Origin: Rhodobacteraceae bacterium 63075
GTDB lineage: Bacteria > Pseudomonadota > Alphaproteobacteria > Rhodobacterales > Rhodobacteraceae
DNA length: 36,501 nt
NCBI GenBank assembly: GCA_003417655.1
Contig: QVMW01000024.1
Span: 1-36,501, forward strand
Direction of reading: 5' to 3'
The notes beneath the pieces are model-generated. The model saw nothing but the letters and a program-made list of their open reading frames with translations. It had not been told where the DNA came from and made no database searches. Below are positions 7,908-15,894 of the stretch, in pieces; the stretch's first letter is position 1, and the number at the start of each line of letters is the position of its first letter. Both the position numbers and the translations under genes were made by a program.

Positions 7908-9119
7908 ATGAAACCCAACCCCGACCGATTCCTGTCCGACCTTCACGAGCTGCGCAGCTTCGGGGCGTCCGGCGTGGGCAAGGGCGTGATCCGCCCGGCC
8001 TATTCGGAAGCCGACATTGCTGCGCGGGCCTGGCTTGCAGGCAAGTTCGAGGAAGCGGGGCTTGAGCCGCATTACGATCCGATGGGCTCGCTCTTCGGCC
8101 TCTCGCCGGAGCCGAACTCGATCCTGCTCGGTTCGCATTCCGACAGCCAGCCCGAGGGCGGCTGGCTCGACGGGGCGCTGGGGGTGATCGCGGCGCTGGA
8201 AGTGGCGCGCGCGGCGCGCGAGGCGGGCGGGCCGCCCGTGTCGGTCGTCTCTTTCCAGGACGAGGAGGGCCGCTTCGGCGTCACCACGGGCAGCACTGTC
8301 TGGTCGGGGCGTCTCTCTCTCGAGGAAGCCGACCAGCTCACCGACAGCGCCGGGATCACGCTCGCCCATGCCCGCGCCGCCATGAGCGAGGTGACGGGTG
8401 ACTTCGTCGATCCTTCCCGTTTCACCGGCTTCATCGAGATGCATATCGAACAGGGCCCCTGGCTCTGGGAGGCGGGCGAGGCAGCGGGCGTCGTCACCGA
8501 TATCGTCGGCATCCGCGACATGCGCATCACCTTCCACGGCGAGCAGAACCATGCCGGCACGACACCGATGCACCGCCGCAAGGATACCTTCCAGGCCCTC
8601 TCGGAATTCAACGCCGCCATCAACGAGCGCTTCCGCAACGTGGTCACGCCGCAGACCGTCTGGACGATCGGCCATGTGAAACTGCACCCCGATGCGCATT
8701 CCATCGTGCCGGGGCAGGCGACTTTCTCGATGCAGTGGCGCGACGGCGATGCGGACCGGCTGGGCCGCATGGAAGAGATCATCCGCGAGACTGCCGATGA
8801 AGTGGCCAAGGTGCGTGGCCTTGAAGTCAGCTATGGGCCGATGCTCGGGCTGGAGCCCGTGGCGATGAACCAGATGCTGCGCAGTGCGCTGGAGGAAAGC
8901 GCCCAAGCGGTGGCCCCCGGTGCCTGGCGCACAATGCCCTCGGGCGCGCTGCACGATGCCACGAACGTCGCCGTGCACATGCCTGTCGCCATGCTGTTCA
9001 CGCCGTCGATCAACGGCATTTCCCACGCCTTCGAGGAAGACACCGACGAGGCCGACCTCGCCCGCGGCCTCGAGGTTCTGGCCGGCGGTGTCGCGCGGCT
9101 CGGGGGTGCAAAGGCCTGA
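7908..9119 (+). CDS. M20-family N-carbamoyl/allantoate-type amidohydrolase
   Basis: This 403-residue zinc-dependent hydrolase belongs to the hydantoinase/carbamoylase branch of the M20 peptidases. Family members hydrolyse N-carbamoyl amino acids, beta-ureidopropionate or allantoate. Expected metal ligands are visible: His77 and Asp88 in [18 protein letters not shown], Glu119/Glu120 in FQDEEGRFG, His179 in [10 protein letters not shown], and a C-terminal His in SHAFEEDT. The dimerisation-lid region includes the substrate-binding HAGTTPM. The start is set by GAGG five bases before the ATG at 7908. No pyrimidine or purine catabolic neighbours are in the window, so the substrate is not fixed. A general N-carbamoylase or amidase role is the safest reading. 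Confidence 0.87.
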   Translation: MKPNPDRFLSDLHELRSFGASGVGKGVIRPAYSEADIAARAWLAGKFEEAGLEPHYDPMGSLFGLSPEPNSILLGSHSDSQPEGGWLDGALGVIAALEVARAAREAGGPPVSVVSFQDEEGRFGVTTGSTVWSGRLSLEEADQLTDSAGITLAHARAAMSEVTGDFVDPSRFTGFIEMHIEQGPWLWEAGEAAGVVTDIVGIRDMRITFHGEQNHAGTTPMHRRKDTFQALSEFNAAINERFRNVVTPQTVWTIGHVKLHPDAHSIVPGQATFSMQWRDGDADRLGRMEEIIRETADEVAKVRGLEVSYGPMLGLEPVAMNQMLRSALEESAQAVAPGAWRTMPSGALHDATNVAVHMPVAMLFTPSINGISHAFEEDTDEADLARGLEVLAGGVARLGGAKA

Positions 9120-9444
9120 GACGGGCGCTCGATTGCGCGTGCGACGGCAATGTTGCTGTAGCCTGTGAGCGATCATTCTATAGCCCGGACCGGAATAGCA
9201 CCGAAGGTGCCCGGCCCATCGCCAGACCGCCCGAACGGGCTGGCGATTTGGTAAAGCTGGGTGCATCGCTCGGGCGGCATCCGGATGTGGCAGGCATAAA
9301 GTGCACAGAATGACCGTCGGTTCGCCATCCCGCGGTCTGGCGATGGGCCTTGCTTGAATGTCTGCTCCGAAATTGAACCCGGGTTTAGACACTTCACATA
9401 CCCCGCGCCCCGCGCATCGCGACCGTTCAGCCGCTCGCGCCCGC
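9120..9444. repeat. Gene-free region with 18-bp inverted repeat and nested hairpin
   Basis: The convergent gap between the M20 hydrolase and the RraA-family gene. A perfect 18-bp inverted repeat has arms at 9213-9230 (GGCCCATCGCCAGACCGC) and 9332-9349, separated by 101 bases. The left arm also overlaps a local hairpin: ATCGCCAG (9218-9225) can pair with CTGGCGAT (9240-9247), with CCCG-AA-CGGG at its top. Long-range and local pairings are therefore mutually exclusive. A 100-codon minus-strand frame (9173-9475) crosses the region, but it overlaps the end of the RraA gene and I do not trust it. The stretch could be an insertion-element relic, an untranslated RNA or a terminator complex. Confidence 0.5.
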
Positions 9445-10140
9445 TCAGGTTCTGGCCTTCTCGAACGCCGTCCACGCCGCTTCGAAAGCCTCGAAGTCGA
9501 AGCCTTCGGCCCGGGCCGCGCCCAGGACGATCTGTTCAGTCTCCTGCATCTTCGCGATCGCTGCCGTCAACTCGCCGACATACTCCGCCGGGATCACCAG
9601 CGCGCCGTGGCGGTCGGCATGGACGAGCTCGCCGTCTGCCACCGGCATCCCGAAGATGGTGACCTGCGTTGCGATCTCGCGCACATGGACGAAGCCATGG
9701 CTCGGGCCCACGGAGCCAGCCACGACGGGAAAGCCCTCCGGCAGATCGCCCAGGTCGCGCATCACGCCATTGGTCAGCGCGCCCGAGAGGCCGAAACCCT
9801 TGTGAACACTGGTGTTGATCTCGCCCCAATAGGCCCCGATGCACTCGGGGTAATCGAGGTCCTCGACCACGGCGAGGGCGGGGCGCGGGCCCTGGGCCAT
9901 GTGGCGGTAATAGTCCATCCGGCGCGCTTTGATCACTTCCGGGGCCTCTTCCGGCGGGGCGAGCGCGGCGATCTTCGCGGTGCGCGCATAGCCGACAATG
10001 GCTCCGGCCTCGGGCGCAGAGCAGAGCATCGTGCCGCGGGTGAACCTGTCGAATCCGCGCTTGCCCTCGACCACCTCGATGGCGTTGCAGACGGTGGGCG
10101 TATCCACCTGTTTGAGTAGCGTGAGCAGGGCCTCGTCCAT
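9445..10140 (-). CDS. RraA-family aldolase/decarboxylase-like protein
   Basis: This 231-residue protein has the RraA (formerly menG-like) fold. The family includes 4-hydroxy-4-methyl-2-oxoglutarate/4-carboxy-4-hydroxy-2-oxoadipate aldolases, oxaloacetate decarboxylases and the RNase E inhibitor RraA. The substrate and metal signature is LSGALTNGVMRDLGDLP (about residues 119-135), with the Arg-Asp pair that binds pyruvate and divalent metal, followed by VADGELVHADRHGALVIP. ATG at 10140 is preferred because it forms TGATG with the stop of the alpha/beta hydrolase; TTG at 10143 is the alternative. It is the last gene of the 14-gene minus operon. In that setting a C-C bond cleavage giving pyruvate or oxaloacetate is more likely than RNase regulation. 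Confidence 0.85.
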   Translation of the reverse strand: MDEALLTLLKQVDTPTVCNAIEVVEGKRGFDRFTRGTMLCSAPEAGAIVGYARTAKIAALAPPEEAPEVIKARRMDYYRHMAQGPRPALAVVEDLDYPECIGAYWGEINTSVHKGFGLSGALTNGVMRDLGDLPEGFPVVAGSVGPSHGFVHVREIATQVTIFGMPVADGELVHADRHGALVIPAEYVGELTAAIAKMQETEQIVLGAARAEGFDFEAFEAAWTAFEKART

Positions 10141-10832
10141 CAATCCTCCAGCCAGCGCGCGAGCGCTGCATTCGTTTCCCCGGGTTTCTCCAGCACGGGC
10201 AGATGCCCCGCGCCTTCTATGATCTCCAGCGCCGCGCCGGGGATCAGCCCGGCCATCAACTCGTGCCGCTCCACGGGGCAGAGCGCGTCATGCCGCCCGC
10301 AAAGCACCAGCGCGGGCAAGTCGGCGCCGCGCAATGTCTCGCTCTGGTCCGGGCGGTCCATCAGGGCGCGGGACTGGCGTTCGAAAACATCCGGGCCAAG
10401 ACCGAGCGCCATCTCCATGCACAGGTCGAGGATCGCCTCCCGCCCCGGCCCGTCGGCCAAGTAGTTGGGCTTCATCTCCTCGCGCATGACGCGGGCAAGA
10501 TCGCCCGCGCGCGCGGCCTCGATCTGCGGCAGCCGCCGCGCCTTGACTTCCTCGCGTTCGGCCAGCGGGTTGGTGTCCAGAAGCGCGATGCGCTCCACCC
10601 GCTCAGGAGCCTGTCGCAGCATCTCCATCGCCACGATCCCGCCCATGGACAGCCCCGCCAACGCGAAACGCGGCGGTGCGCCTTCGAGCGCGCCCCTCGC
10701 CAGCGCCGCGATGCTGGCGGCCCCGTGCAGGCTCGGCAGGCAGATATCCCTGCGGCGGGAAAAGGCGGCGATCTGCGGCGCGAAGAGCCGCGCATCGCAC
10801 ATCATGCCGGGAATGAGGACAAGCGGTGTCAT
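10140..10832 (-). CDS. Alpha/beta hydrolase
   Basis: This 230-residue alpha/beta-hydrolase-fold protein has a complete catalytic triad. Ser62 lies in the nucleophile elbow GLSMGG, Asp182 in CGRHDALCP and His210 in GAGHLPVLEKP. The oxyanion region LVLIPGMMCDARLF is at the N-terminus. The length is short for the family, with a small cap. No signal peptide is seen, so it acts in the cytoplasm. It overlaps the MetE-like gene upstream by 4 bases and the RraA gene downstream by 1 base, so the three are almost certainly translated together. Likely role is hydrolysis of an ester, lactone or enol-lactone intermediate. Substrate unknown. Confidence 0.88.
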   Translation of the reverse strand: MTPLVLIPGMMCDARLFAPQIAAFSRRRDICLPSLHGAASIAALARGALEGAPPRFALAGLSMGGIVAMEMLRQAPERVERIALLDTNPLAEREEVKARRLPQIEAARAGDLARVMREEMKPNYLADGPGREAILDLCMEMALGLGPDVFERQSRALMDRPDQSETLRGADLPALVLCGRHDALCPVERHELMAGLIPGAALEIIEGAGHLPVLEKPGETNAALARWLED

Positions 10833-11953
10833 CCGGCCAGCGCCGCGCCTTCGCTGATCGCGGCGAGCTTGGCATAGGCGATGTCGGGATCGACCGCGCC
10901 GAAGCCCGCGAAGGTCCCGAAGCCGCAGTCCGATCCGGCGATGACCCGCTCCGCCCCGACGATATCGACAAAGCGCCCGATGCGCTGGGCGACCAGCTCG
11001 GGATGCTCGACGAAGTTCGTCGTCGTGTCCACGACGCCGGGCACCAGAACCTTGTCATCGGGGATGTCGCCCTTGCGGCTCTGGAACACTGTCCATTCAT
11101 GGCCGTGGCGCGGGTTCGATGTTTCGAACAGCAGGTAGCGCGCCTTGGTGGCCATCAGCGTGTCGAACATTTTCTCCATGGAGATATCGCAGACATGCGG
11201 CCCCTCGTAGTTGCCCCAGCAGATATGCACGCGGACCTTCTCGGCGGGCACATCGGCCAGCGCGTGGTTGAGCGCCTCGACATGAGAATTCGCGATCCTG
11301 ATGAACTCCGCATCGCTGAGATCGTTGAAGAGCATGTGGCGCGAAAGCGCGAGATCGGGGCAGTCGAGTTGCAGATCAAGGCCGGAGGCGACGATGGTTT
11401 CATACTCCTCCTTCATCGCATCGGCCAAAGCTGCGAGATAGGCCTCGCGCGTCGGGTAATAATCGTTTTGCAGGAAAAGCGAGATCACGCCGGGGGAGGC
11501 GGCGTTCATGAAGCCCCGCTCCGCGCCGTGCTCTGCCATCGCATGTTGCAAGTTGGCGATGTCCTTTTGCAGCTCGCCCTGGCCCTTGGATTTGACCTCG
11601 CCGACGCACATGGGCCGCGCATATTGCGGCGTGCCGCCGTCATCGGCCAGCCGCTTGAGAAAGCTGGGAAACTTCGCAAGGTCGGCAGGCGGGTTGCGCG
11701 GGCTGTCGCCGTCAAAGCCGGTGTAGCGGTCCTTGACGTAGGTCGCATAGCTGATCTTCGATGTTTCGCCATCGGAAACAATGTCAATCCCGGCGTCTGT
11801 TTGTTTCTTCACCGTTTCCGAGACGGCTGCCGTCATGCAGGCGTCGAAATCCGCCGCGTCATACGCCTTGCCATGCTCGCGGGCGAAGATGAAATCGACG
11901 ACCTCCTGCGTGCGCGGCAGGGAGCCGACATGGGTGGTTTTGATCTTGGTCAT
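10829..11953 (-). CDS. MetE catalytic-domain-like zinc protein
   Basis: This 374-residue protein resembles the C-terminal catalytic barrel of cobalamin-independent methionine synthase (MetE/UROD-like superfamily). It lacks the N-terminal half of true MetE. The N-terminus TTHVGSLPRTQEVVDF and DGETSK are family features. The thiolate-activating zinc ligands all appear to be present: His243 and Cys245 (VHICWGN), Glu277 (LLFETSN) and Cys343 (SDCGFG). Relatives include methionine synthase II-like proteins and epoxyalkane:coenzyme M transferase. Position inside a catabolic operon, between a cupin and a hydrolase, argues for a thiol-dependent transfer or cleavage on a catabolic intermediate rather than methionine synthesis. 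This is inference. The ribosome binding site (GAGG, seven bases upstream) is acceptable. Confidence 0.85.
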   Translation of the reverse strand: MTKIKTTHVGSLPRTQEVVDFIFAREHGKAYDAADFDACMTAAVSETVKKQTDAGIDIVSDGETSKISYATYVKDRYTGFDGDSPRNPPADLAKFPSFLKRLADDGGTPQYARPMCVGEVKSKGQGELQKDIANLQHAMAEHGAERGFMNAASPGVISLFLQNDYYPTREAYLAALADAMKEEYETIVASGLDLQLDCPDLALSRHMLFNDLSDAEFIRIANSHVEALNHALADVPAEKVRVHICWGNYEGPHVCDISMEKMFDTLMATKARYLLFETSNPRHGHEWTVFQSRKGDIPDDKVLVPGVVDTTTNFVEHPELVAQRIGRFVDIVGAERVIAGSDCGFGTFAGFGAVDPDIAYAKLAAISEGAALAG

Positions 11954-11980
11954 CCGGGGGCCTCATGCTGTTTCGTGGTG

Positions 11981-12010
11981 CGGGCAAGCCGGTGATGCGC
12001 GGCTTGCCCG
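11981..12010 (-). terminator. Intra-operon hairpin after cupin gene
   Basis: A perfect 11-bp stem, CGGGCAAGCCG (11981-11991) with CGGCTTGCCCG (12000-12010), has an 8-base loop. It lies ten bases past the stop codon of the cupin gene and before the MetE-like gene. There is no T-run, so it is more likely a processing or stability element than a full terminator. Confidence 0.55.
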
Positions 12011-12020
12011 GGGGTCTATG

Positions 12021-12986
12021 TCAGCCCTTCCAGGTCGGTCCGGCGGGATCGTCCGTGCCGACGATGTGATAGAGCGCGGCCTCGCCGGTCATGGAGGGCA
12101 CGGCGGAATGGGCCAGGGTCTCGGGCACCGACATGGTGTCGCCCGGCGCCAGCACGGCGCTGCCGCCGTCCCAGTCGACCCGCCAATGCCCCTTGACCGG
12201 CATCAGCACGGAGGGGCGGTCATGGCTGTGCATCTCCGGCGTTGCGCTCTCGCGGCTGAGGAAATCCACCTCGAAGCCGGGCCTGTCGCGCAGCAGGCCG
12301 GTCTCGCCGATCACCTTGGCCGGGCTCTTGTCGGCCTGCGCGACCATGTCCCAGTAGCGCGCGACATGGTTGGGCAGAACCTCGGCTGTCGTCGGCTCGC
12401 CGCGCTTTGCCAGCTCTTCCTCGCTCATCAGCGGCATAGGCTTCACGCCTTCGGGCAGGGCCTCACCCTTCTTGGTGTCGTAGAGCTTGCCGGTCTCGGC
12501 GAGCACGAGGCCATGATCGGCGGCCTCCTCGATCACCTGCGGCGCCCACATGACGCCGCCGCCGGCATCGTCGCCGCCGAGGATGGCCATGATCATCCCG
12601 TAGTCCGTGCCGATGTTCTCGAAGCCGCGAAAGACACCCGTGGGGATGTTGAAGATATCGCCCGGCTCCAGCGTGACCTCGCCCGCCGTGCCCCAGCGGC
12701 CCCAGAAGAACCGCCAGCGCCCCGAGAGCACGAAGAACGCCTCTGCGGTGTTGTGATCGTGCAGGCTGTTGCGCACGCGCGGCGGCTGCCCGGCGGCGCC
12801 GATATTGAAGCCATGCGGCAGGCTGATGTGGACGTGCTGGTCGGGGGATTCGGAAACGCCCCCGCCGATGATCGTGAAGTTTTCCTTCTGGTCGCTGCCC
12901 GGCGTATGGGCGTCGATGAAGGCGGTCTTGCAGGGGATGAGCTCGCCGTAGCGAACGATGCGGGATTCCATGTCTTGCGGTGTCAT
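12021..12986 (-). CDS. Bicupin protein
   Basis: This 321-residue protein has two cupin barrels. Domain 1 (about residues 70-135) has the motif LHDHNTAEAFFVLSGRWRFFWG followed by LEPGDIFNIPTGVFRGFEN. Domain 2 (about 245-310) has MHSHDRPSVLMPVKGHWRVDW followed by LAPGDTMSVPETLAHSAVPS. His and Glu/Asp positions in domain 1 could hold a metal; domain 2 keeps HSH. Bicupins include gentisate-type dioxygenases, oxalate decarboxylases and sugar isomerases, and I cannot choose among them from sequence alone. A good AAGGAG site is seven bases before the ATG. It lies between the 31-codon ORF and the MetE-like gene in the large minus operon. Confidence 0.85.
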   Translation of the reverse strand: MTPQDMESRIVRYGELIPCKTAFIDAHTPGSDQKENFTIIGGGVSESPDQHVHISLPHGFNIGAAGQPPRVRNSLHDHNTAEAFFVLSGRWRFFWGRWGTAGEVTLEPGDIFNIPTGVFRGFENIGTDYGMIMAILGGDDAGGGVMWAPQVIEEAADHGLVLAETGKLYDTKKGEALPEGVKPMPLMSEEELAKRGEPTTAEVLPNHVARYWDMVAQADKSPAKVIGETGLLRDRPGFEVDFLSRESATPEMHSHDRPSVLMPVKGHWRVDWDGGSAVLAPGDTMSVPETLAHSAVPSMTGEAALYHIVGTDDPAGPTWKG

Positions 12987-13026
12987 GTGTTTGCTCCTTG
13001 GGATTGGTTTTCTGAAGTCTCGGTGT

Positions 13027-13122
13027 TCAGAAAACGCAGCCCGGCGGGTGTGGGTTCAGCCGCTCGGCCCGCCGCGCCTGAAGCAGCATGTGCAGCCGCC
13101 GTATGGCCTCGGATTGGCGCAT
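13027..13122 (-). CDS. Possible 31-residue translationally coupled peptide
   Basis: A short frame begins with an ATG that forms TGATG with the stop codon of the SnoaL-like gene (stop at 13122-13124), the same coupling used elsewhere in this operon. It encodes MRQSEAIRRLHMLLQARRAE followed by RLNPHPPGCVF, a basic amphipathic helix with a Pro/Cys tail. It fills the gap between the SnoaL-like gene and the cupin gene, ending 40 bases before the cupin start. It is too short to assign to a family. Support is the overlap geometry and sensible codon use only. Confidence 0.4.
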   Translation of the reverse strand: MRQSEAIRRLHMLLQARRAERLNPHPPGCVF

Positions 13123-14111
13123 CAGAGCGCCCCCGTTTGCAGCAGGATCTGCTTCCAGACCGATGTTTCGTCAAAAAGCGTCCATTCGCGACGCAGCTTG
13201 ATCTGGCCCGAGACAAGCTCACCCCATTCGGCCTGGGAAATCCCCAGCAGGTAGACCTCGGCCCCGGTCGGCGCGCCGAATGCGCCCCAGCCCGAATGCG
13301 TGCCATGCAGGGACCAGCGGATCGCGGAGCGGGGCGGCATGTTGGGATCGTCGCGGCCGATCTGGTGGTCGATGGAGAAGGTTGCATCGGGGAAGGCCGC
13401 GCGTAGCCCCATCCAGAAACCGTCGGCGGCGGCCCAGCCATGGCCCGTCTCGCCGCCGGGGTATTCCACCTGCGCCGCGCGGTCATACTCGGCCTCGATC
13501 GCCGCCATGTCCGCGCCCATGATCCGGCCCAGAAGCTCGGCGTGGCGCTGGCCCCAGGCGTTGTCATTGCCCCGGCCCTTGTAGGGGCCGGGGGTGTCCG
13601 TCTCCGGCGTGAGCGGCTTGATGCAGGCCTCCGGGCCGCCCTCCCGCGCGATCAGGTCGCGCGCGTAGTCCTTGGGCTCCCAGCCGATCTGGCGGACGAT
13701 GGCCGTCTGGTCGCGGATCAGCCATTCGTCGTCGATGGCATTATCCCTGGCGTGGCAATCGGCGAGGATGCGGTATTGCAGCTTCGCCCCCGAGGCTGCG
13801 CCATAGACACCGTCGTGCGCATGGGTGGCGGTCGAGAGGATGCGGTGGCTCGACAGCATCCCCGCCTCCGGCGTGCCCGACCAGATCACGTCCTCGCCCA
13901 GCAACTGCCTGTCGGGAAACTCGGCCAGCGTCGCCATCGTCGCCGCGATGACCTTCTCGTTGCCGATCACCACGGAGGCGGGCGTGCGCACGACGATCTC
14001 GGGGGCGTAATAATCATGCAGCGTGGCGATGCCGCGATCTTCCCAGATCTCCTTGGTGATGCCGATGATATAGTCGGGAAAATCCGCGAATTTCGGGTCG
14101 AACCCTTTCAT
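13122..14111 (-). CDS. Double-domain SnoaL/NTF2-like protein (paralogue 1)
   Basis: This 329-residue protein appears to hold two NTF2-like (SnoaL, 'ester cyclase') cone folds in tandem. The first covers about residues 10-130 (IWEDRGIATLHDYYAPEIVVRTP...), the second about 185-320 (ADMAAIEAEYDRAAQVEYPGG...ending REWTLFDETSVWKQIL). Family members bind or act on hydrophobic or polyketide-like small molecules (cyclases, isomerases, dehydratases). The ATG at 14111 is preferred: it overlaps the LacI stop as ATGA and has AAGGA eight bases upstream. An ATG at 14120 is possible. It resembles the proteins at 15895-16929 and 22808-23806 in layout and C-terminal motif but is the most divergent of the three. 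Confidence 0.8.
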   Translation of the reverse strand: MKGFDPKFADFPDYIIGITKEIWEDRGIATLHDYYAPEIVVRTPASVVIGNEKVIAATMATLAEFPDRQLLGEDVIWSGTPEAGMLSSHRILSTATHAHDGVYGAASGAKLQYRILADCHARDNAIDDEWLIRDQTAIVRQIGWEPKDYARDLIAREGGPEACIKPLTPETDTPGPYKGRGNDNAWGQRHAELLGRIMGADMAAIEAEYDRAAQVEYPGGETGHGWAAADGFWMGLRAAFPDATFSIDHQIGRDDPNMPPRSAIRWSLHGTHSGWGAFGAPTGAEVYLLGISQAEWGELVSGQIKLRREWTLFDETSVWKQILLQTGAL

Positions 14112-15127
14112 GTCTTCCATCCTTCGGGAATACGGGCCGAGCTGCGCAGGATCAGCTCGCCCTCGATTTCAATCTGTTGCGGTGCGGTGTCCGGCTGTTC
14201 GATCTGCGCCAGCATCGTCGAGACGGTGGCATTGACCATCCTGTTCACCGGCTGCCGGATCGTCGTCAGGTCGAAGGCCGCCCAGGCCGCCAGCGGGACG
14301 TCGTCATAGCCGACGATGGAGATGTCCTGCCCGGGCACCAGCCCGGCCTCGCGCAGCGCGTCGATGACCGCGAAGGCCATGTGATCGTTGCCCACGAAGA
14401 TCGCGTCGGGAATTTCCGCACCGCTGATGAGCTCGCGGGTGCAGCCCATGGCGACATCGCGGTTATACATGCCATCGAAGAGGGCAAAGGGTTCTGCCCC
14501 GGCCTCTGCCAGCCCGGCCAGGAAGCCTGCCTGCCGGTCGCGCCCCGTGGAGCTGTTCTGCCAGCCGGCGATATGGGCGATGCGCTCATGCCCTCCGGCC
14601 AGCAGGAACTCGGCCACCTTGCGCCCTCCGTCGACATTGGCTGAGGTGACGGAGGAAAGGGCCGCATCGCCCTGCCCACGGTTGAAGAGCACCACGGGAA
14701 TGCCCGCGGCCTCGGCGCGGTCGGCGAGCGTGGAGCTGATCGAGACCGAGGCGGTGATGATCCCGTCGACCTGGTAGTCCATCAGGTCCTGCATCACGCC
14801 GTCGATCCCGTCGGTCGAGTTCGGCGCGGTGAAGATCAGGATGTGATAGCCCTCGGCCTGAAGCGCGTTGGACAGGCGCTCGAGGGCCAGCGGGTAGAAC
14901 TGGTTGTCGAGATAGGCCACGACCAGCCCGATGATCCGGCTCTTGCCGGAGACCATGGCCCGCGCCAGCACGTTGGGCCGGTAGCCCAGCTCGGCGGCCG
15001 CCTTGCGCACCTTCTCGATGGTTCTTGCGGAGGCCGAGGCCCCGGGCGTGAACACGCGGCTGACAGCCGATTGGCTGACCCCGGCCCGCGCGGCGACATC
15101 CGCGGAAGTGATCCTCACCCTCTCCAT
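14108..15127 (-). CDS. LacI-family transcriptional regulator
   Basis: This 339-residue regulator has an N-terminal helix-turn-helix (ITSADVAARAGVSQSAVSRVF, about residues 6-26) and hinge helix RPNVLARAMV, whose Leu would intercalate at the centre of the operator. A periplasmic-binding-protein-like effector domain follows (SRIIGLVVAYLDNQFYPLAL...IFVGNDHMAFAVIDALREAG...ISIVGYDDVPLAAW). ATG at 15127 forms TGATG with the SDR stop. It lies inside the operon it presumably controls. The two CG-centred operators at 22722-22737 and 22777-22792 are the obvious targets, making it an autoregulated local repressor. The effector is likely the imported substrate or an early intermediate. Confidence 0.92.
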   Translation of the reverse strand: MERVRITSADVAARAGVSQSAVSRVFTPGASASARTIEKVRKAAAELGYRPNVLARAMVSGKSRIIGLVVAYLDNQFYPLALERLSNALQAEGYHILIFTAPNSTDGIDGVMQDLMDYQVDGIITASVSISSTLADRAEAAGIPVVLFNRGQGDAALSSVTSANVDGGRKVAEFLLAGGHERIAHIAGWQNSSTGRDRQAGFLAGLAEAGAEPFALFDGMYNRDVAMGCTRELISGAEIPDAIFVGNDHMAFAVIDALREAGLVPGQDISIVGYDDVPLAAWAAFDLTTIRQPVNRMVNATVSTMLAQIEQPDTAPQQIEIEGELILRSSARIPEGWKT

Positions 15128-15891
15128 CAGTCCGCCGTCCAGCCTCCGTCGATCATGAGCGAGGTTCCGGTGATCATCTCGGCGGCATCCGAGGCCAAAA
15201 AGACAGCCGCGCCCATGATGTCGCTCACTTCGCCGACGCGCGGCAGCTTGATCTTGTCCATGATCCAGGCGCGCCGCTCGGGATTGTCGAAGGTCGATTG
15301 CGTCAGCGGTGTCAGGATGAATGTCGGGCAGATCGTATTGACGCGGATGCCCGCCTTGCCCCACTCGATCGCCATCGCCTTGGTGAAGCCCTCGACCGCA
15401 TGTTTCGTGGCGCAGTAGACCGCGCGGTCGATGCCGCCCACATGGGCCATCTGGCTGGAAATGTTGATCAGGCTGCCGGGCTTGCCCGCCTCCTTGAGCC
15501 CCTTGGCCACGGCGCGGGTGAGGAAATAGGCGCCTTTGACATTGAGGTCCGTCACCGCGTCATAGTCCGGCGCGTCTGTTTCCAGCGCCGGACCATGGCG
15601 CGCCAGCCCGGCGGAATTCACGAGGATGTCGAAGGGGCCGTTGGCCAGCACGGCGGCTTCCGTTGCCTCGGTGTCGGAGACGTCCATCTCCAGCACGTTC
15701 GCGAGCCAGTTCTCGGCCATCATCGCCTCGGCGATGTCGCGCAGCTTGTCTTCCGACCGTGCCGCAAGCGTGACCTCCGCGCCGTGCTCGGCCAGCGCGA
15801 CGGCGCAGGCGAGGCCGATCCCCGAAGAGGCGCCGGTGACAAGCGCGCGCTTGCCGCTCAGGTTGAACGAGGGGGTGCAGGGCAGGTTCAT
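15127..15891 (-). CDS. Short-chain dehydrogenase/reductase
   Basis: This 254-residue classical SDR has the cofactor motif TGASSGIG at residues 19-26, followed by LAARSEDKL, which suggests NAD(H) or NADP(H) without a firm choice. NSAG (92-95) stands in the NNAG position. The catalytic residues are Ser145/Ser146 (INISSQ), Tyr159 and Lys163 (YCATK). The C-terminus (MITGTSLMIDGGWTAD) is typical. It would oxidise a hydroxyl or reduce a keto group of the pathway substrate. It starts three bases after the SnoaL-like gene and overlaps the LacI gene by one base, so it is firmly within the operon. Confidence 0.92.
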   Translation of the reverse strand: MNLPCTPSFNLSGKRALVTGASSGIGLACAVALAEHGAEVTLAARSEDKLRDIAEAMMAENWLANVLEMDVSDTEATEAAVLANGPFDILVNSAGLARHGPALETDAPDYDAVTDLNVKGAYFLTRAVAKGLKEAGKPGSLINISSQMAHVGGIDRAVYCATKHAVEGFTKAMAIEWGKAGIRVNTICPTFILTPLTQSTFDNPERRAWIMDKIKLPRVGEVSDIMGAAVFLASDAAEMITGTSLMIDGGWTAD

Positions 15892-15894
15892 TTC

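Noticed and set aside
9173..9475. 100-codon minus-strand open frame in the gap after the M20 hydrolase
   Set aside because: It overlaps the 3' end of the RraA gene, lacks a clear ribosome binding site and crosses both arms of the inverted repeat. It may be a relic, but I cannot support it as a gene.
15128..15364. 79-codon N-terminal extension of the LacI gene
   Set aside because: The extension lies inside the SDR gene in another frame. The ATG at 15127 gives the canonical LacI N-terminus and a TGATG overlap.
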